Assembly (NCBI GenBank): GCA_024180945.1
Contig: JAKSGN010000041.1
Coordinates: 372,001 to 436,000, forward strand
Length of the DNA stretch: 64,000 bases
Source: Macrophomina tecta
Lineage: Eukaryota > Ascomycota > Dothideomycetes > Botryosphaeriales > Botryosphaeriaceae
Direction: 5' to 3'
This document shows positions 21,504 to 33,721 of this stretch, piece after piece. How positions within the stretch are numbered: the first letter of the stretch is position 1; each line of letters begins with the position of its first letter. Position numbers and translations under genes: made by a program. Under the pieces are notes generated by a model. It saw only the letters and a list, made by a program, of their open reading frames with translations, was not told the origin of the DNA and ran no database searches.

Positions 21504-22854
21504 AAAGATAGGTAGTTCTAGAGATAACCGTGGAATCTATCTGCTAGAACGAGTCTATTTCACAACCCAGGACAAGCGATCAAGGCAAGTTCGCATGGTT
21601 AGAAAGAGGGAGGCCCCAAGGGCTCCTCTTATACCCGTGCCTCTAAAGCTAGCTAACTTAGCAAAACAGTGGTAAAGCTATCTAAGAAGCGTAGTGTATA
21701 TATATAAGTAGGAAAGTATATACAATCTAGCAGTGCCGTTGGTTAATAGTATGTTTCCAACCGTACTGCCATTAGCTAAGGCTGTAGAAATGTGTCGTGC
21801 CTTAAGGGCCTAGATGGGGCGCACGCGATTCACTACATGGTCGTCTCGCCTCGTTACTTGGTTGTCTAGGCATCTCCACTTCTCGAGCTCTTATCCTTAC
21901 CCGTGGAGGCTGCGCCATAACACCGCGCATATCGGCGGTGTATCTTGACTGAATAGCCCTTAGTAAATCGTCCTCCTTCAAATTAAAATCAGAGATGGGG
22001 AGAAACAATATGGAAGCTCTTGGCGTGTGTTATCGCAGAAGGCCAGGGTGGTTGGTGTGTATACTAAACAGGCTTAGCGCCTTGGCAGTCGTACTACACT
22101 CAACACCAGACAATACAATCACACTTGCTTCCACTTTGTTTTCCCTTCGTTTCGGCGCGGCGCCCTACCAGCGTGCAATGTAGCATTGCGCAGTCGCATA
22201 TGCAGCTTACTAAATATAGGAAAAGGTATAGTAGTTTATGCACCTCTAACCAGGATACTACCGGCTACAGCCGGCTACGCCCTTCCGCCACGTAAATTCC
22301 CGCCCGGGTACGACGGCACGGGTAAGCCAATAACCGGCTAAGATTCGTGTCCTTCAAGGAAATCGCTCTCGCTTTTTACTATAGTAATCAAGGGTAGAAG
22401 AAAGACAGAGAAGAAGAATTTAGGACCTATTGTAGTGGATTATACACCTTCTGGGCGAGGCGTAGCAGACTGTACACCCTCCGCCCCGCCGCCTCAACAA
22501 GGCTTGGCCCGTTGCATAAAGCTGATACGTGACTTGACGGGTGTGCATTTCGCTACGCAAGCATGCAAAGTGCTACATCGCACGCCAAGAGTATGCGTGT
22601 TGTATTGTCCCGATCGCAGATTAGTATTCACACCTTAGCCACGTCATGTATCCACCGTTGATCCTTAGGTGATAATTAATCGGACTGGTGTTTATCAAAG
22701 CACCGATTGAGCGTAGTTGACAGTAGGTGCTATCGCCGCGATCCACTTGGTTCCAGGTGACTCGGCGCCTAAATTTTCCACCGTCAGTATATGTTCGAGG
22801 TCCTGAGCGCCTTTTCATAGCCCAATTCGACGACCGGGGCCGGGAGAAGCCATT
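21504..22854. other. AT-rich intergenic with repeat copy C1
   Basis: No gene is seen. Repeat copy C1 lies near 21605-21930. Open frames at 21995-22183 and 22435-22638 are short and unrecognised. The last 200 bp should act as the upstream region of the interrupted P450. Confidence 0.6.
21605..21930. repeat. Dispersed repeat copy C1
   Basis: The anchors aaagctatctaa (about 21676) and ggaggctgcgcc (about 21905) recur at about 27725 and 27945 with almost the same spacing (about 225 and 219 bp) and orientation. The two copies flank the second P450. The first 60 bp also resemble about 12865-12915. Confidence 0.6.
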
Positions 22855-23480
22855 ATGAGAACGATGGACGTCCTCGGACCAACGGGCATCTCTTGGCAAT
22901 CTGCTGCCATCGCCGCCGCTTGTGCTACTGCAGTTCTACTTGTAAGAGTCTCCGATGCTTGACATGTCGTCGACTAATTACTTCTTTGGAGGTTTTCACT
23001 ATTCTCTACCGGCTCTGGCTTCACCCACTTGCTGCGCATCCCGGCCCTTTCCTCGCAAAGTGTACTTCGTGGTACGCGGCCTATCAATCTTACACCGGCA
23101 ACATCCACTACGATATTCTTCGGTGCCATGAACTCTACGGTAAATCTCCGTGGTTTTGTTACTGCAATTCCTAACAGTAGAATAGGCGACGTCGTGCGCT
23201 ACAGACCAAACGGCCTACTTTTTAACAACGTCGAAGGACTGGAAGGTATAATACCAAAACCCTATTCAGTGTACAACATCTGATTTTGTTAGATATTTAC
23301 AGGCATCCTACAAAGACAAAGAAGGCGCGAGGTTACTTTTTCCTCCGAGAAAATGGCGCGGTCAGCATTCTGTCTGCAATAGACAAGGAGGAACATGCGC
23401 CTAGACGAAGGCTTCTAAGCCGAGGATTCTCTGTCGCCGCTCTACAGAAGTATGAGGCGCTTATTTCTCAAACTGCGAGG

Positions 23481-23488
23481 GTTTTCTG
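23481..23488. repeat. Target-site duplication, left copy (8 bp)
   Basis: gttttctg directly before the left transposon end is repeated exactly at 26214-26221 directly after the right end. An 8-bp duplication is the hallmark of hAT insertion. Confidence 0.93.
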
Positions 23489-26213
23489 CAGACATCCCAA
23501 TAATAAATAAATACATAATATTGACATATTCTTATGTATTCATTGGCAGATCCTAATATTATTATCGATTGCTAAGCTTATCAATAATTATTAATATAAA
23601 ACTGAAGCGCCATGCATGTCGTCGTTGCCGCCAGCAATATCCATGACCTTACCATCTACTGCCACGTAGACTTTGCGGACCAAGTCATTCTTCACCCAGT
23701 TGCTCAGGCATTGAAGCTTCTCGATAGTATCAGGCGAGAGCCGTGCCCTGTCCCAAGAAATTGTCCGCCTTGCGCAAGAGAATACCCGTTCCGGATCGTC
23801 GGACATCGCCGGCACACTTAGTATGTCAATGGCCAATTGGTGTAAACGTGGATACTCAATCCTCTGTTCTTCTCGACACCACCATTCAAGCGGTGTTTTG
23901 GTCGTCATAGGTCTTGGCGGAGAATTGACGAATTTTTCGAATTCATCCTCATCTCCGGGTTCATCCAAGACACTCATTGACTGCTTGATACGCTCGTACG
24001 GTGTTACTTCCCGTCGTTCGTCGTTCAGCCGAGCCGCGGACTCCGACGGGAGTGGCCGGTCCTTGTACTTCGCCCAATGCTGCCGTGCACCAGCAATAGC
24101 GGTCTGCCTCCATTCCTCTGCCCAGTGGCGGTCAAGGTACCTCCGGCGCTTTTCTGGATGGAGCAATAATGCCGTGGCATATATTGGGTTTCTGTCACTC
24201 TCTTCATAGTACTTCGAGAGAACCCACCAACCCATGTGAATGGAATGAACCATACGCGCGTTGCTGGCGTATTTGCCCTGCTTTAACATCAGTCCAGGTC
24301 TGGTAATCGATCGAGCCGTCCATGGCTTACCTTGGCATTCTCAAACTGCATGAAAAGAATATCCATATTCTCTAGCACCTGATCTATTGATGCCCACTCC
24401 ATTTGCTGCTCCAAGGTCGCTTGGTAAAACGGCTGCAAGAACTCGTGAGTCATTTTGAGTACTTGCCAATCATCATGTGTGAGGATGTCGTCTTCCAGCT
24501 CGTTGTGGTATTGGTTGAGGAATATTGACAATGGACCCTCTTGGCTGATAGCCGCATCAAGCAACTTGAACCATGAGTTCCAACGGGTGATATTGTCAAT
24601 TCCAAGCGCCTTTTCTGCAATGTCATCCCATGCATCGTTGCGCACTGTGGAATTACGGATGAACACCGCAATGTTGTGGAGTTTACCCATTGGGCCGATG
24701 CTCCGCCAGCCGGCAGTGTCATGGCGTTTCTTGCGCCTGTCGTGACTCTTGTGACAAGTGTTCGACTGAATTTGGTCGTGTAACGCGTCCGCAACTGTTA
24801 CATCATTTACCTCGTGTTGCGCCTGCGCAATTGCGGCCTGCAGAGCGTCCTCACTAGTTGCAAAGAGAAAGGCTTGAAGGGACAAGTTAATGATGTGGCC
24901 GGCACACCGCGTTCGAGAGGACACTGGGTCAAGTGTAAGGCCGTACTCTTGCGACAGCTCAACAGCAAGTTGGCGGAGACAGGTGTCATTCTTTGCGTCA
25001 TTGTCCCCAGTGAAGTAGCCGATTCGGGGCGCTAAGTGGTACTGTCGGATAATCGTCATCAAGTGAGGTGCCATAGCCGTGCCGGCGTGAGAGCGGCGGA
25101 GGTTTGGTAGCCCTAGCAATGCTTTCCGAGGTTTGTAGGCCTCGTCAACCCATTGGGCGTGAACAGCGATATAGGCCTTCCGCTGAGGAGAAGACCATAC
25201 GTCCATAGCAATGTGTACGAGGCTCCGGGCACGTTCTAGCCATTCCTTTACGGATTGTTGATGCGCATCGTAGGCCCTATCCAAGTCCGCCGCAACTGTG
25301 CTACCGGAATCAGTTAGGAACTCTTCAACGGCAGGGTTTATCGCGGCCAGAAGTGCCTGGTATTCCGGCCAGGTTACGAAGTTGAGCGGTAAATGTTTAT
25401 GTGCGGATAGCAACATCTGTGCCTCTCGAAAGGCATCGACATTGATTACACTCCGTAGAGTGTTCATCTCATTTTCCCTGACTTGCTGCAGCCGCTTGCC
25501 GGTTGTTCTTGCGAAGGCATTTTCGATGGCTAGTTGGCGCCTGTTTTGAGATTTTGAATCCTCTCGAACAAGTATGTGATGAGCCTTCTCGAGATGATAG
25601 CGGGCGTTGCCAGATATGTGGGTTGACCAGGATGGATTGCGACAACGCGTGCAGTAGTGAAGTAATTTCCCGCTCATAGTACGTGGCTCGTCGCCTTGAG
25701 CTTCTCGAAAGTGATCCCATGTTGATGTGGCTCTCAGTTTCCGTCTCTTGACCGTATGCTGAGCTGACGATGCTTCGGGTTCTGACAGTGTGCTGGCAAC
25801 TTGTGAGGCACTGTCAGAGGGTACCACGGAGGAAGAACTTGACGGGGCATTGGATTGGGGCAGTGAGGATATGTTGACGTCCATTGTCGTGTGTAGAGAT
25901 ATGTCGCTGATGTATTACGAACTGCGTACTTGCAACGTGACGGGTATGGCGAGGCAGCAGGTTCGGTTGCTAGGAGTTACAAACATTGGAGTTCACCTCC
26001 TATCTAGAGGCCTGATAAGCAGTAATATGCGTACAAGACTGCAATTTAATCTGAAACACTCTGGGGGAATTGGCGCTGGAAAATAGTGGGCCTATATTAT
26101 TAATAGTTAACAATATATATTTATTGGCAGCGTCTATATTATTATCCTTATGGAAAAGCTTAACAATAAATATGCCCTTAATAATAAATATATATTTATT
26201 ACTGGGATGTCTG
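23489..26213 (-). mobile_element. hAT-superfamily DNA transposon, complete (2725 bp)
   Basis: Both ends carry terminal inverted repeats starting CAGACATCCC. The left end continues AATAATAAATAAAT and the right end (reverse complement) AGTAATAAATATAT, so about 20 of the first 23 positions match. Perfect 8-bp duplications flank the element. A single transposase gene lies inside on the minus strand. A second motif of about 46 bp occurs near each end in direct orientation (about 23542-23588 and 26123-26170). Intact ends, duplication and transposase imply a recent insertion. Confidence 0.93.
23591..25884 (-). CDS. hAT-family transposase
   Basis: Two exons, 25884-24331 and 24277-23591, with a 53-nt intron, encode about 746 residues. 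A Ser-rich leader is followed by a BED-type zinc finger (about 50-105: TWDHF, then CTRCRNP and HISGNARYHLEKAHH). The RNase-H-like core shows HIAMDVWSS and GYFTGDNDAKND, each with a catalytic-type Asp, and the typical RCAGHIINL (CxxH) segment. The C-terminal hATC dimerisation domain includes LEWWCREEQ, AIDILSVPAMSDDPERVFS and NWVKND. Length and layout are normal for a fungal hAT transposase, and no frameshift or stop is seen. An acceptor 4 nt upstream would change the protein by one residue only. Confidence 0.93.
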
Positions 26214-26221
26214 GTTTTCTG
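26214..26221. repeat. Target-site duplication, right copy (8 bp)
   Basis: gttttctg follows the right transposon end and continues directly into the P450 reading frame (Val-Phe-Cys then Asp-Thr-Leu-Leu). Confidence 0.93.
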
Positions 26222-27432
26222 CGACACCTTGCTGGAAAATTCTAGCCACAACGCTAAGGAAGGCCAGTGGGGACCCTCACTCAATGTAGGAGATATAAGT
26301 AAGTACAAGCTTTGGATTAATAGTACTCTAAGGTCTAACGTTGATAGGCTCCTATTTTACGTTTGACGTCATGTCAAATCTTGTCTTCTACTGTCCGCAA
26401 GATTTACTAACGAAGCCCGACGGCCGTGGAATTGTCGAAGATATCGAAAGCAGTACATTTTTGGGTGGCATCGCGATTGAGCAGCCAGCGCTTGTGGGTT
26501 CTCTGCTCTTGAGAAAGCTACTCTTCCCAAAGCACTGTAATAGCGTAGAGGAGTTGGGGAGGAAAGCAAAGGGATTCGCGATGAAGAGAGCCGCACATGG
26601 CAAAGAACACCACGTGGACGACATATTCACGGCCCTCATGGGGCAAGGAGATGAAAAAGGTCCGGTCCTCTCGATGGACGAGCTCGGCGCTGAGGGAGCT
26701 GTCATGATTGGAGCAGGTATGAAGAGAATGCGAATTCATTATGCGCATATGATTCGCAATACGCTAATCCCGGCAGGCACCGATACATCGTCTGTCGCTA
26801 TTTCTTCGCTTTTCTTCTACCTTTCTCGACATCCGGCCGCGTACGAAAAACTAGCCTCTGAGATCCGGACAATTTTTAGAAGTGCAGAGGAAATCGCTCC
26901 CGGCCCGAAACTGACGAGCTGTGGATACCTTTGGGCTTGCATAGATGAATCTTTACGATTAGCGCCTCCGATCGCCGCCCCGTTGTGGAGGGAAATGTGC
27001 CGTCACGGAGACGCAGTGGCCGGTACCGTTCTTCCGAAGGGCACAGATGTGGCGACTTGCATATACTCGATTCAACGTAACCCTGCCTATTTCTCGGATC
27101 CGAATGAGTTCAAACCCGAACGGTGGCTGTCGGAGTACGAAAACGAAAGTTGGATGCAGCTTGCTAAGAAGGCTTTCGTGCCATTTTCTCTAGGCTCTCG
27201 CGGCTGCATTGGTAAAAACCTAGCGTATCAAGAAATAAGTACAGCGCTGGCGCAAATCATCTACAGGATGGACTGGAAAATTGCCGATGGCCCATTGGGC
27301 AAAATTGGAGAAACACGACTAGGAAAGGGGGGAGCTGTGGACTTTGACATTCGTGGTCATTATACCAGTGCGAAAACAGGCCCCTTTATTCAGTTTATGC
27401 CTAGAGACTCCGGGAATACTAAGAACTCCTAG

Positions 27433-29629
27433 AGTATATATCGGCCTGAATAACTATTAGAGAATTTGCCTCTCTACTAATTTACCTACTCCCACATAAT
27501 ACGTTCTTCCAACCAGTATCACCACTTGCTTATAACGAGCGGGCCTCTGCCTCTAAGAATCCAAACACCAAAGAGAAAGAAAACCTGTCGAGGGGGTTTT
27601 CCTTAAGTGGGTATAAGAAGAGGGTGAGAGCAAGTCGAATACGTAATAAGACTAAGCACTACGTGCGAAGGCCGTATTACTAACAATATACTAAATTATT
27701 ATTAAAGTTAACCACGAAGGTTAAAGCTATCTAAAGAGTATAGTTTATATATAAGTAGAAAAATATATATAATCTAGTAGTACTATTGCGAGCCTAGCTC
27801 TAGAGGGCTCGAGGTAAGCCGTTATAAGCCCGGCTTATAAGGGCTCGGTAGGTCCGTCCTTAGGGTACTTACGTACTAAGCCACGTGATCCCCTCTTTTC
27901 TTTAGAATTCCCCGTAGAACGTCCCTTCCTTCCTTATTCCCTATACTATGGAGGCTGCGCCGTAACATTACTATTAGTACTTGCCGTTTTATTTGCTTTT
28001 TACAGTCGCAATTTCGTACACTTCGGAGTCGCCTCATTGTTGCACACCAGCACCTGAGCACTCATAGCCTTCATAATTTTAAATTTTCAGTAGCTGTAGC
28101 ATCATTCAATCAAACAGTAGTACATTCGATCCACACTATTAAACACGTTCGTTCAATCCCTTACTTAGCTCTCTTACCATTTGTATAATTAACCTACTGT
28201 AGTTCTCACCAATAAAAGGCAGCAGTGTTTATTTATTTGCGCTGTTCAACGTTAAGTTCTGTAAAACCGTAACTAGGTTTTGTCCTGCCACTGAAAGCAG
28301 AGGACGCCACGCGCGATGACGCCTGACTAAGGGTTAAAGGGCATTCTGCAGGCTGTTTTTTCGACCTTCCGATCAGCTGAGTTTCAAGTCCGAGTGGAAA
28401 TTGCTTTGCTATAATCTGGAATTGTGCTGCGCCTAATCCCTTTTTTATACTTAGCTAAATGAATTAAAGTTAGCAAGCCGCAGTAGCTTCATTACCGCAG
28501 GAGAAGCAAAAATTAGTGTGGAAAGACCAGCAACCTTAGACCGCGGACTAAAAGCAGGCCTGTATAATGAACTGCACGCAGCACGCTCCGCACACAATAT
28601 TGGCCGGTCCGGACAGTAGCAGCGGGAACCAGTGCGGTAATGCCGAGTTACAGGTTTAGCGAGAACATGTAGAAATCCGTCATCATGTTTGCGGAATTGT
28701 TCCTATTTGGACGCTTTTATGACCATGCACCGTTCGTTTTCTCTCTATCTTACATGTACCAACTGGGCTCATTGGCTATATTAGATAGACTGCTGGTAGA
28801 GCCCTCTAAGCCAACTTTCATATGTATGTTTCGCCAAAATCACGGAACTTATTGGGGCATCTATTCATGCTCCAGCTATCGAATTCCTGTTGGAATACTA
28901 AATAAGTATAACACCGGCCCCAATCCTCTTCCCCGAGCATCACCCGTGTAATACACTAAATCAACCCAGTAGCTGGTAGCGAGTTACTCATTATGAGTAT
29001 AAAGGGAGCCCCTCTGGTCCTCCCTTTACAAGAAATCCCCTTCTATGCAGACTTGCCTTCATCAATTGTACTGGGTTGTCAAAGAAGACTCTTTCTAACA
29101 ATTCCCCCATGTCTTTTGGAGTTTCCCTCCATTCCGACCAATAGCAACTCGTTCTCTCCCGGCCGAAGCCTGCCAAGGACGTCCACCACCCGGTGCTGGA
29201 AGGCGCCGGCCGTGAGACTAATGCCGACACGAAGTGTACCGCTTCCCAGATGACGCACCGTTCGCCATCCAGTGTGATACACAATTTGTGAGCGATGATG
29301 CTTTCGCGAATTGGAAAAACACCGAGGGTGGAAAAAAGCTGCTGGAGGACCTCAAGACCTTCAGCACGGAAGCACCAGTGATCATGCGGAGAACGCACAT
29401 AGCCTCGAGCTCGTAAGGAGTTCTTTTTGAGAGGAAACCTATCTTTTGAACAGTGAATTTGGCGGGCTCATGGTTCTTTCTTTTACTCCGCAACTGCCAA
29501 ACTTCCCAATGTCTCTTCGACCTACTGGTTTTGTGAAATTTGGGATGAGTAGTCAAGGGAATGGGGAACGCGAAGTCAGCAGTGGAAAGTTGCAGGTCGT
29601 GCATGGTTCAAAAGAGGATGTCAATCTCA
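27433..29629. other. AT-rich intergenic with repeat C2 and unidentified small frames
   Basis: Repeat copy C2 lies at about 27690-27970. Frames at 28685-28951, 29234-29416 (plus) and 28991-29398 (minus) are coding-like in composition but not recognised. The plus-strand frame 29234-29416 contains KLLEDLKTFSTEAPVIMRR and might be a gene fragment. NRPS homology begins sharply at about 29630. Confidence 0.5.
27690..27970. repeat. Dispersed repeat copy C2
   Basis: Direct-orientation partner of 21605-21930, with anchors at about 27725 and 27945. Strong TA bias suggests RIP. The copies bracket the interrupted P450. Confidence 0.6.
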
Positions 29630-32600
29630 TGAAAGCCGGCGCGACCTTCGCTCTCATGGACGCGACCCTCCCTCTCGCCCGTCTCCAAAACATGGCCACG
29701 CAAGTCCGCGCCACCACGATGCTCACCTCCCGCCGGCAGCATGCACTCGCCACCACCATCCTCCCGCACGGCACGCACCTCGCCATAGACGCCTCCACCT
29801 TCGCCCACCTGACCCCCACCACACCCCTGCCCTCCCTTCCCGCCGTCCCCACCTCCGTGCTCATGTACATCGTCTTCACCTCCGGCAGCACCGGCACTCC
29901 CAAGGGCGTCACCATCAACCACGCGACCTACACCAGCAGCGCTCTGCCGCGCGCCCGCGCCGTCGGCTGCGGCCCCTCCTGGCGCGCGCTCGACTTCGCG
30001 TCGCACGCCTTCGACGTCAGCATCGACAGCATGCTGCTGACGACGGCGCACGGCGGCACCGTGTGCATCCCGTCGGACGCGCAGCGCCTCGACGACATCA
30101 ACGGCGCGATGCGCGGGCTGCGCGTCAACTACGCCGGCGTCACGCCGTCGGTCGCGCGGATCCTCGAGCCGGACGTGATTGCTTCGCTGCATGCGCTGGG
30201 GCTGGGGGGCGAGGCCGCGGCGGCGAGGGACGTGGCGGAATGGGGGGAGCGGACGCGGATTGTGACTAAGTACGGGCCGTGTGAGTGCACGATTGGGTGT
30301 ACGGTGAATGGGAGCGCGGCGACGGGGAGAGAGTACGTTTCGATCGGCACGGGGAATGGGGCCAGGGTCTGGATTGTGGATCCAGATGATCAGGAGAAGT
30401 TGGTGCCGGTGGGCGCGGTTGGGGAACTGCTCGTCGAGGGCCCGATTGTGGGTCAGGGGTATTTGAATGATCCGGAGAAGACGACCGCGGCGTTCACTGA
30501 GGCTCCAGCTTGGCTTGTCGCTGGCTGGAAAGGCTATGCAGGTCGCAGGGGAAGGCTTTACAAGACGGGAGATCTTGGAAAGTACGATCCTGACGGCTCG
30601 GGGGGGATTGTGTTTGCGGGACGGAAGGATACCCAGGTGAAGCTCTGGGGCCAACGTGTCGAACTAGGCGAGATTGAGAGCCAGCTCAGGTCAGGTCTGC
30701 CTTCGGATGTCAATGTGAGCGCAGAGGTGATTGTGCCTCAGGGAACAAGAGGTCAATCTACGTTGGTGGCATTTGTTGCATCTCAGACCTCCAAGGGGAA
30801 AGTTGACCGCGAAATATTCGCGGTGCAGCTACCTGGCGATCTGCGGACGCTGCTTTCGAAAGCAGACGCAGAACTGGCCACGGCCGTGCCGCGCTACATG
30901 GTTCCTACCGCCTACATACCTGTCAATCACATCCCCGTCTTGATCTCAGGCAAGACAGACCGCGAGCGACTCCGGCAGGTTGGTCAGACGGTGGACTTGC
31001 GGCAGCTGGATCAGGATACGACGAATACCAACCGGGAACTGAGCGATCTTGAGAAGCGTCTTCGGCAGGCTTGGAGCGAGGTTCTCAAGATTGAAGCGGA
31101 AAATATCCGGGTTGATGACAAACCTTTTGCGCTGGGTGGCGATTCTCTGGCTGCTATGAGATTAGTGTCTGTCTGCAGAGCCCAAAGGCTAGATCTTTCC
31201 GTCATCAACACCTTCGCAAATCCCACGCTCTCCGCTATGGCCAGCGTCGTTCGCATTATCGACTTCGACGCGCAGAAAGAACTTGCTCCCTTCTCAATGA
31301 TCTCCCAAGATGTTGAGAGCGCCCGCGTTGAAGCATCACTTGCTTGCGGGACAGACCCTTCCGCCATCGAGGACATCTACCCTTCCACCCCTACGCAGCA
31401 GTCACTTTTCACCTTCGCACTCAAATCTACAAAGGCGTACATCGCACAAAGGGTAGCACGTATTCCATCACACATCGACCTCGACGCTTGGAAGAAGGCA
31501 TGGGAGGGTGTCGTCGCAGCCAACCCCATCCTGCGTAGTCGTCTGGCGCAGCTCCAAGAGCCCGGCCTTCAGCAAGTCGTACTGAAGGAAAAAATTGCCT
31601 GGAGGCAGTCTAATGATCTAGCGCAGTACCTCGAGGACGATCGGAAGGAAAAGATGGGCCTTGGGCAGGGCCTTGCTCCATACGCAATCGTCACGCCTCA
31701 GCGCGACGACAGCGCCCGGTACATGGTCTGGACCATTCACCATGCCCTCTACGACGGCTGGTCAGAGCCGGTGGTCCTCGAGCAAGTCAAGACTGCCCTC
31801 CACCACCAAGCGAGCCCCGTCCCCGCGCAAATGCGCAACTTCGTCGCCCTGGCTCCGCAGCACCCCCGACGCCACCACGCAAGAATTCTGGCGGCAAGAA
31901 CTGCGAGCCGTTGGTCCGCAATTCCCGCGCCTCCCCTCCCGCGACTACCTGCCCACGCCGAATGCCCTGCCCGAGCGGCACATCCCCCTCGAGACTGGGC
32001 ACGCAGGCTCACCCTTCACGACAGCAACGCTCCTCCGCGCCGCCTGGGCGCTCGTCGCCTCCCAGCACGCCGGCACCAACGACGTCGTCTTCGGCGAGAC
32101 CCTGATGGGCCGCGACGTCGCGCTGCATGGCGTCGAGAGCATCATCGGTCCGCTGATCGCGACGGTGCCGGTGCGCGTGCGCGTGCGGCGGAGAGCGAGA
32201 GTCGAGGAGTGTCTGAAGGCTGTGCAGGAGGGCGTTCTGGAAAGGACACCGCATCAGCACATAGGGTTCCAGAACATCAGGCGGGTGAGCCAAGATGCGC
32301 AGATCGCGTGCGAGACGGGGACGGGCTTGGTGATCCAGCCGGAGCCGGAGTACGTGGGCGATGATCTGGGCTTCGAGCACGGAGACGACGTGCGCGAGGC
32401 GCTACATTTCAATGCGTATCCGGTCATGCTGGCGTTTGGGATACGGAAGGGTGGTGTTGGTGGCGTGCGGGTTTGCGCGAGTTTCGATAAGAGCTTGGTC
32501 GATGTTGCGGCAATGCGACGGATACTGGCGCAGCTCCAGGTGGTTTGCTTGCAGTTGAGTAAGAGCCCGCTGTCAAGCCGGCTTGATCAGGTTAGTTGCC

Positions 32601-33721
32601 TTCCTGAAGCGGAGCTGGCTCAGATCTGGCGGTGGAATCAGACGCCTCCACCCTCCTTTGACGAGTCGACGCTGTGCCTTCGAGCGGAATTGAGCAGCAA
32701 GCCGGGGTCAGTCTACCCTCGGGCCGCGGTACCTTGAGTATGTGATCCAACAAAAAAAAAAAAAAAAAAACCATCGCTTCTTTCACCAATTGGTTGCGTC
32801 GGCGAGCTCTGGCTTGAGGGAGCCTACCTACCCGGCGAGACGGTTGAGTCCCCGGCCTGGCTCCTAGCTGGAAGCCCAAGCTGCAAGGGTCGGGCGGGAA
32901 GAGTCCAGTCAACAGGAGATGTGGTAAAATCGCAACCAGATGGTAGCTTGTTGTTTGTCCGCCGAAAACACGAAGTGTTGACAATCCAAGGCCACGCAGT
33001 TGACATTGGGGATCTCGAGGCTCACTTCACAAGACATCTTCCGCCAGGCGTATATGCTGCCGCTGCTATGTGCCAATCGTCAAACACCAACCAGCAGGTC
33101 ATGGAACAAGAGCTCGCTGTCTTTGTGGAGCAGCCCATCTTTGATGCAACTAGTGTTGCGATGATGTCCGTAGAGCGCAAAATCACCCACAATAGCACAA
33201 ATCTCCACATCCGCTCCAACATTCTTACCGGGCTTGCTGTAGCCCTGAAGAAGCTCGACCAGTCCATTCAAAACTCGCTCAATTCATACATGGTACCGTT
33301 TGCGTACGTCGTGGTTGACAAACTTCCCGTCGAGAAGGGCAAGGCCTTGAACAAGCTCGCCTCGGCCATCCCTCGTCCAATCCTTATACAGCTTCGTGAA
33401 GGCATCGGAGAAGCCTGGAAAAACACCGCGTTGCAAACCACATTAACCGCGGCAGAGGATGTGTTGAGATCCTCCTGGGCGAAGATACTTGGCATTGCTC
33501 CAGAGCAGATTGACGTTGACGACAACTTCTTCCGCCTTGGCGGCGACTCTGTTCTGGCAATGAAGTTAGTGTCGAGGCTCCGCGCGCAGGGTCACAGTCT
33601 TTCCGTAGCTGACATCTTCACATACTTGCGTCTTGGGGACGCAGCTAAGGTGATGAAGTCCAAAATTCATTCGCCGATAGCAGAGCAAAAGCCATACAGA
33701 CGCCTACATGCCCGTTACTAA
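29630..33721 (+). pseudogene. Non-ribosomal peptide synthetase remnant (A-T-C-partial A-T)
   Basis: Homology starts inside an adenylation domain at LMKAGATFALMDATLPLARL, so the first part of that domain (A1/A2) is absent. Then come YIVFTSGSTGTPKGVTINHA (A3), FASHAFDVSID (A4), TKYGPCECTIG (A5), GELLVEGPIVGQGYLNDP, YKTGDLGKYDPDG (A7), then a carrier domain with FALGGDSLAAMRL near 31130. A condensation domain follows, with EDIYPSTPTQQSL and the active site HHALYDG near 31740. One extra C at about 31847-31849 shifts the frame within it. A second A domain survives only as its C-terminal part (about 32790-33350: VGELWLEGAYLPGE, QSTGDVVKSQPDG). A second carrier domain has FFRLGGDSVLAM near 33535, and the frame ends at 33721. 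Siderophore synthetases of the SidD/NPS6 type also have a degenerate second A domain, but they end with another C domain, missing here. Confidence 0.8.
32752..32770. repeat. A19 homopolymer in the NRPS remnant
   Basis: Nineteen A residues follow the stop of the condensation-domain frame (32735-32737) and precede the surviving tail of the second A domain. The run sits at the boundary of the missing A-domain core, so it marks a deletion junction, an insertion or an assembly artefact. Confidence 0.7.

Larger units (their letters stand above)
22855..27432 (+). pseudogene. Cytochrome P450 gene disrupted by a hAT transposon
   Basis: Exons: 22855-22941, 22992-23139, 23186-23245, 23293-23488 (interrupted) continuing at 26222-26298, 26348-26716 and 26777-27432. 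Leaving out the transposon and one copy of its target duplication gives 1593 nt, 530 residues, with all phases correct and no stop. The protein has an N-terminal hydrophobic anchor, LHPLAAHPGPF, DVVRYRPNGLLFNN, the I-helix AGTDTSSVAIS, the K-helix ESLRLAPP, FKPERWLSE and the heme loop FSLGSRGCIGKN. The gene was therefore sound when hit; the present allele ends prematurely inside the element's left terminus. Like the P450 at 13461 it would be an ER-anchored oxygenase of unknown substrate. Confidence 0.9.

Noticed and set aside
5394..29629. Giant Starship-type element
   Set aside because: No tyrosine-recombinase (DUF3435) captain gene is visible and no paired terminal structure was found.
31840..31860. 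Programmed frameshift in the NRPS
   Set aside because: No slippery heptamer or pseudoknot context is evident, and the gene has other clear lesions.
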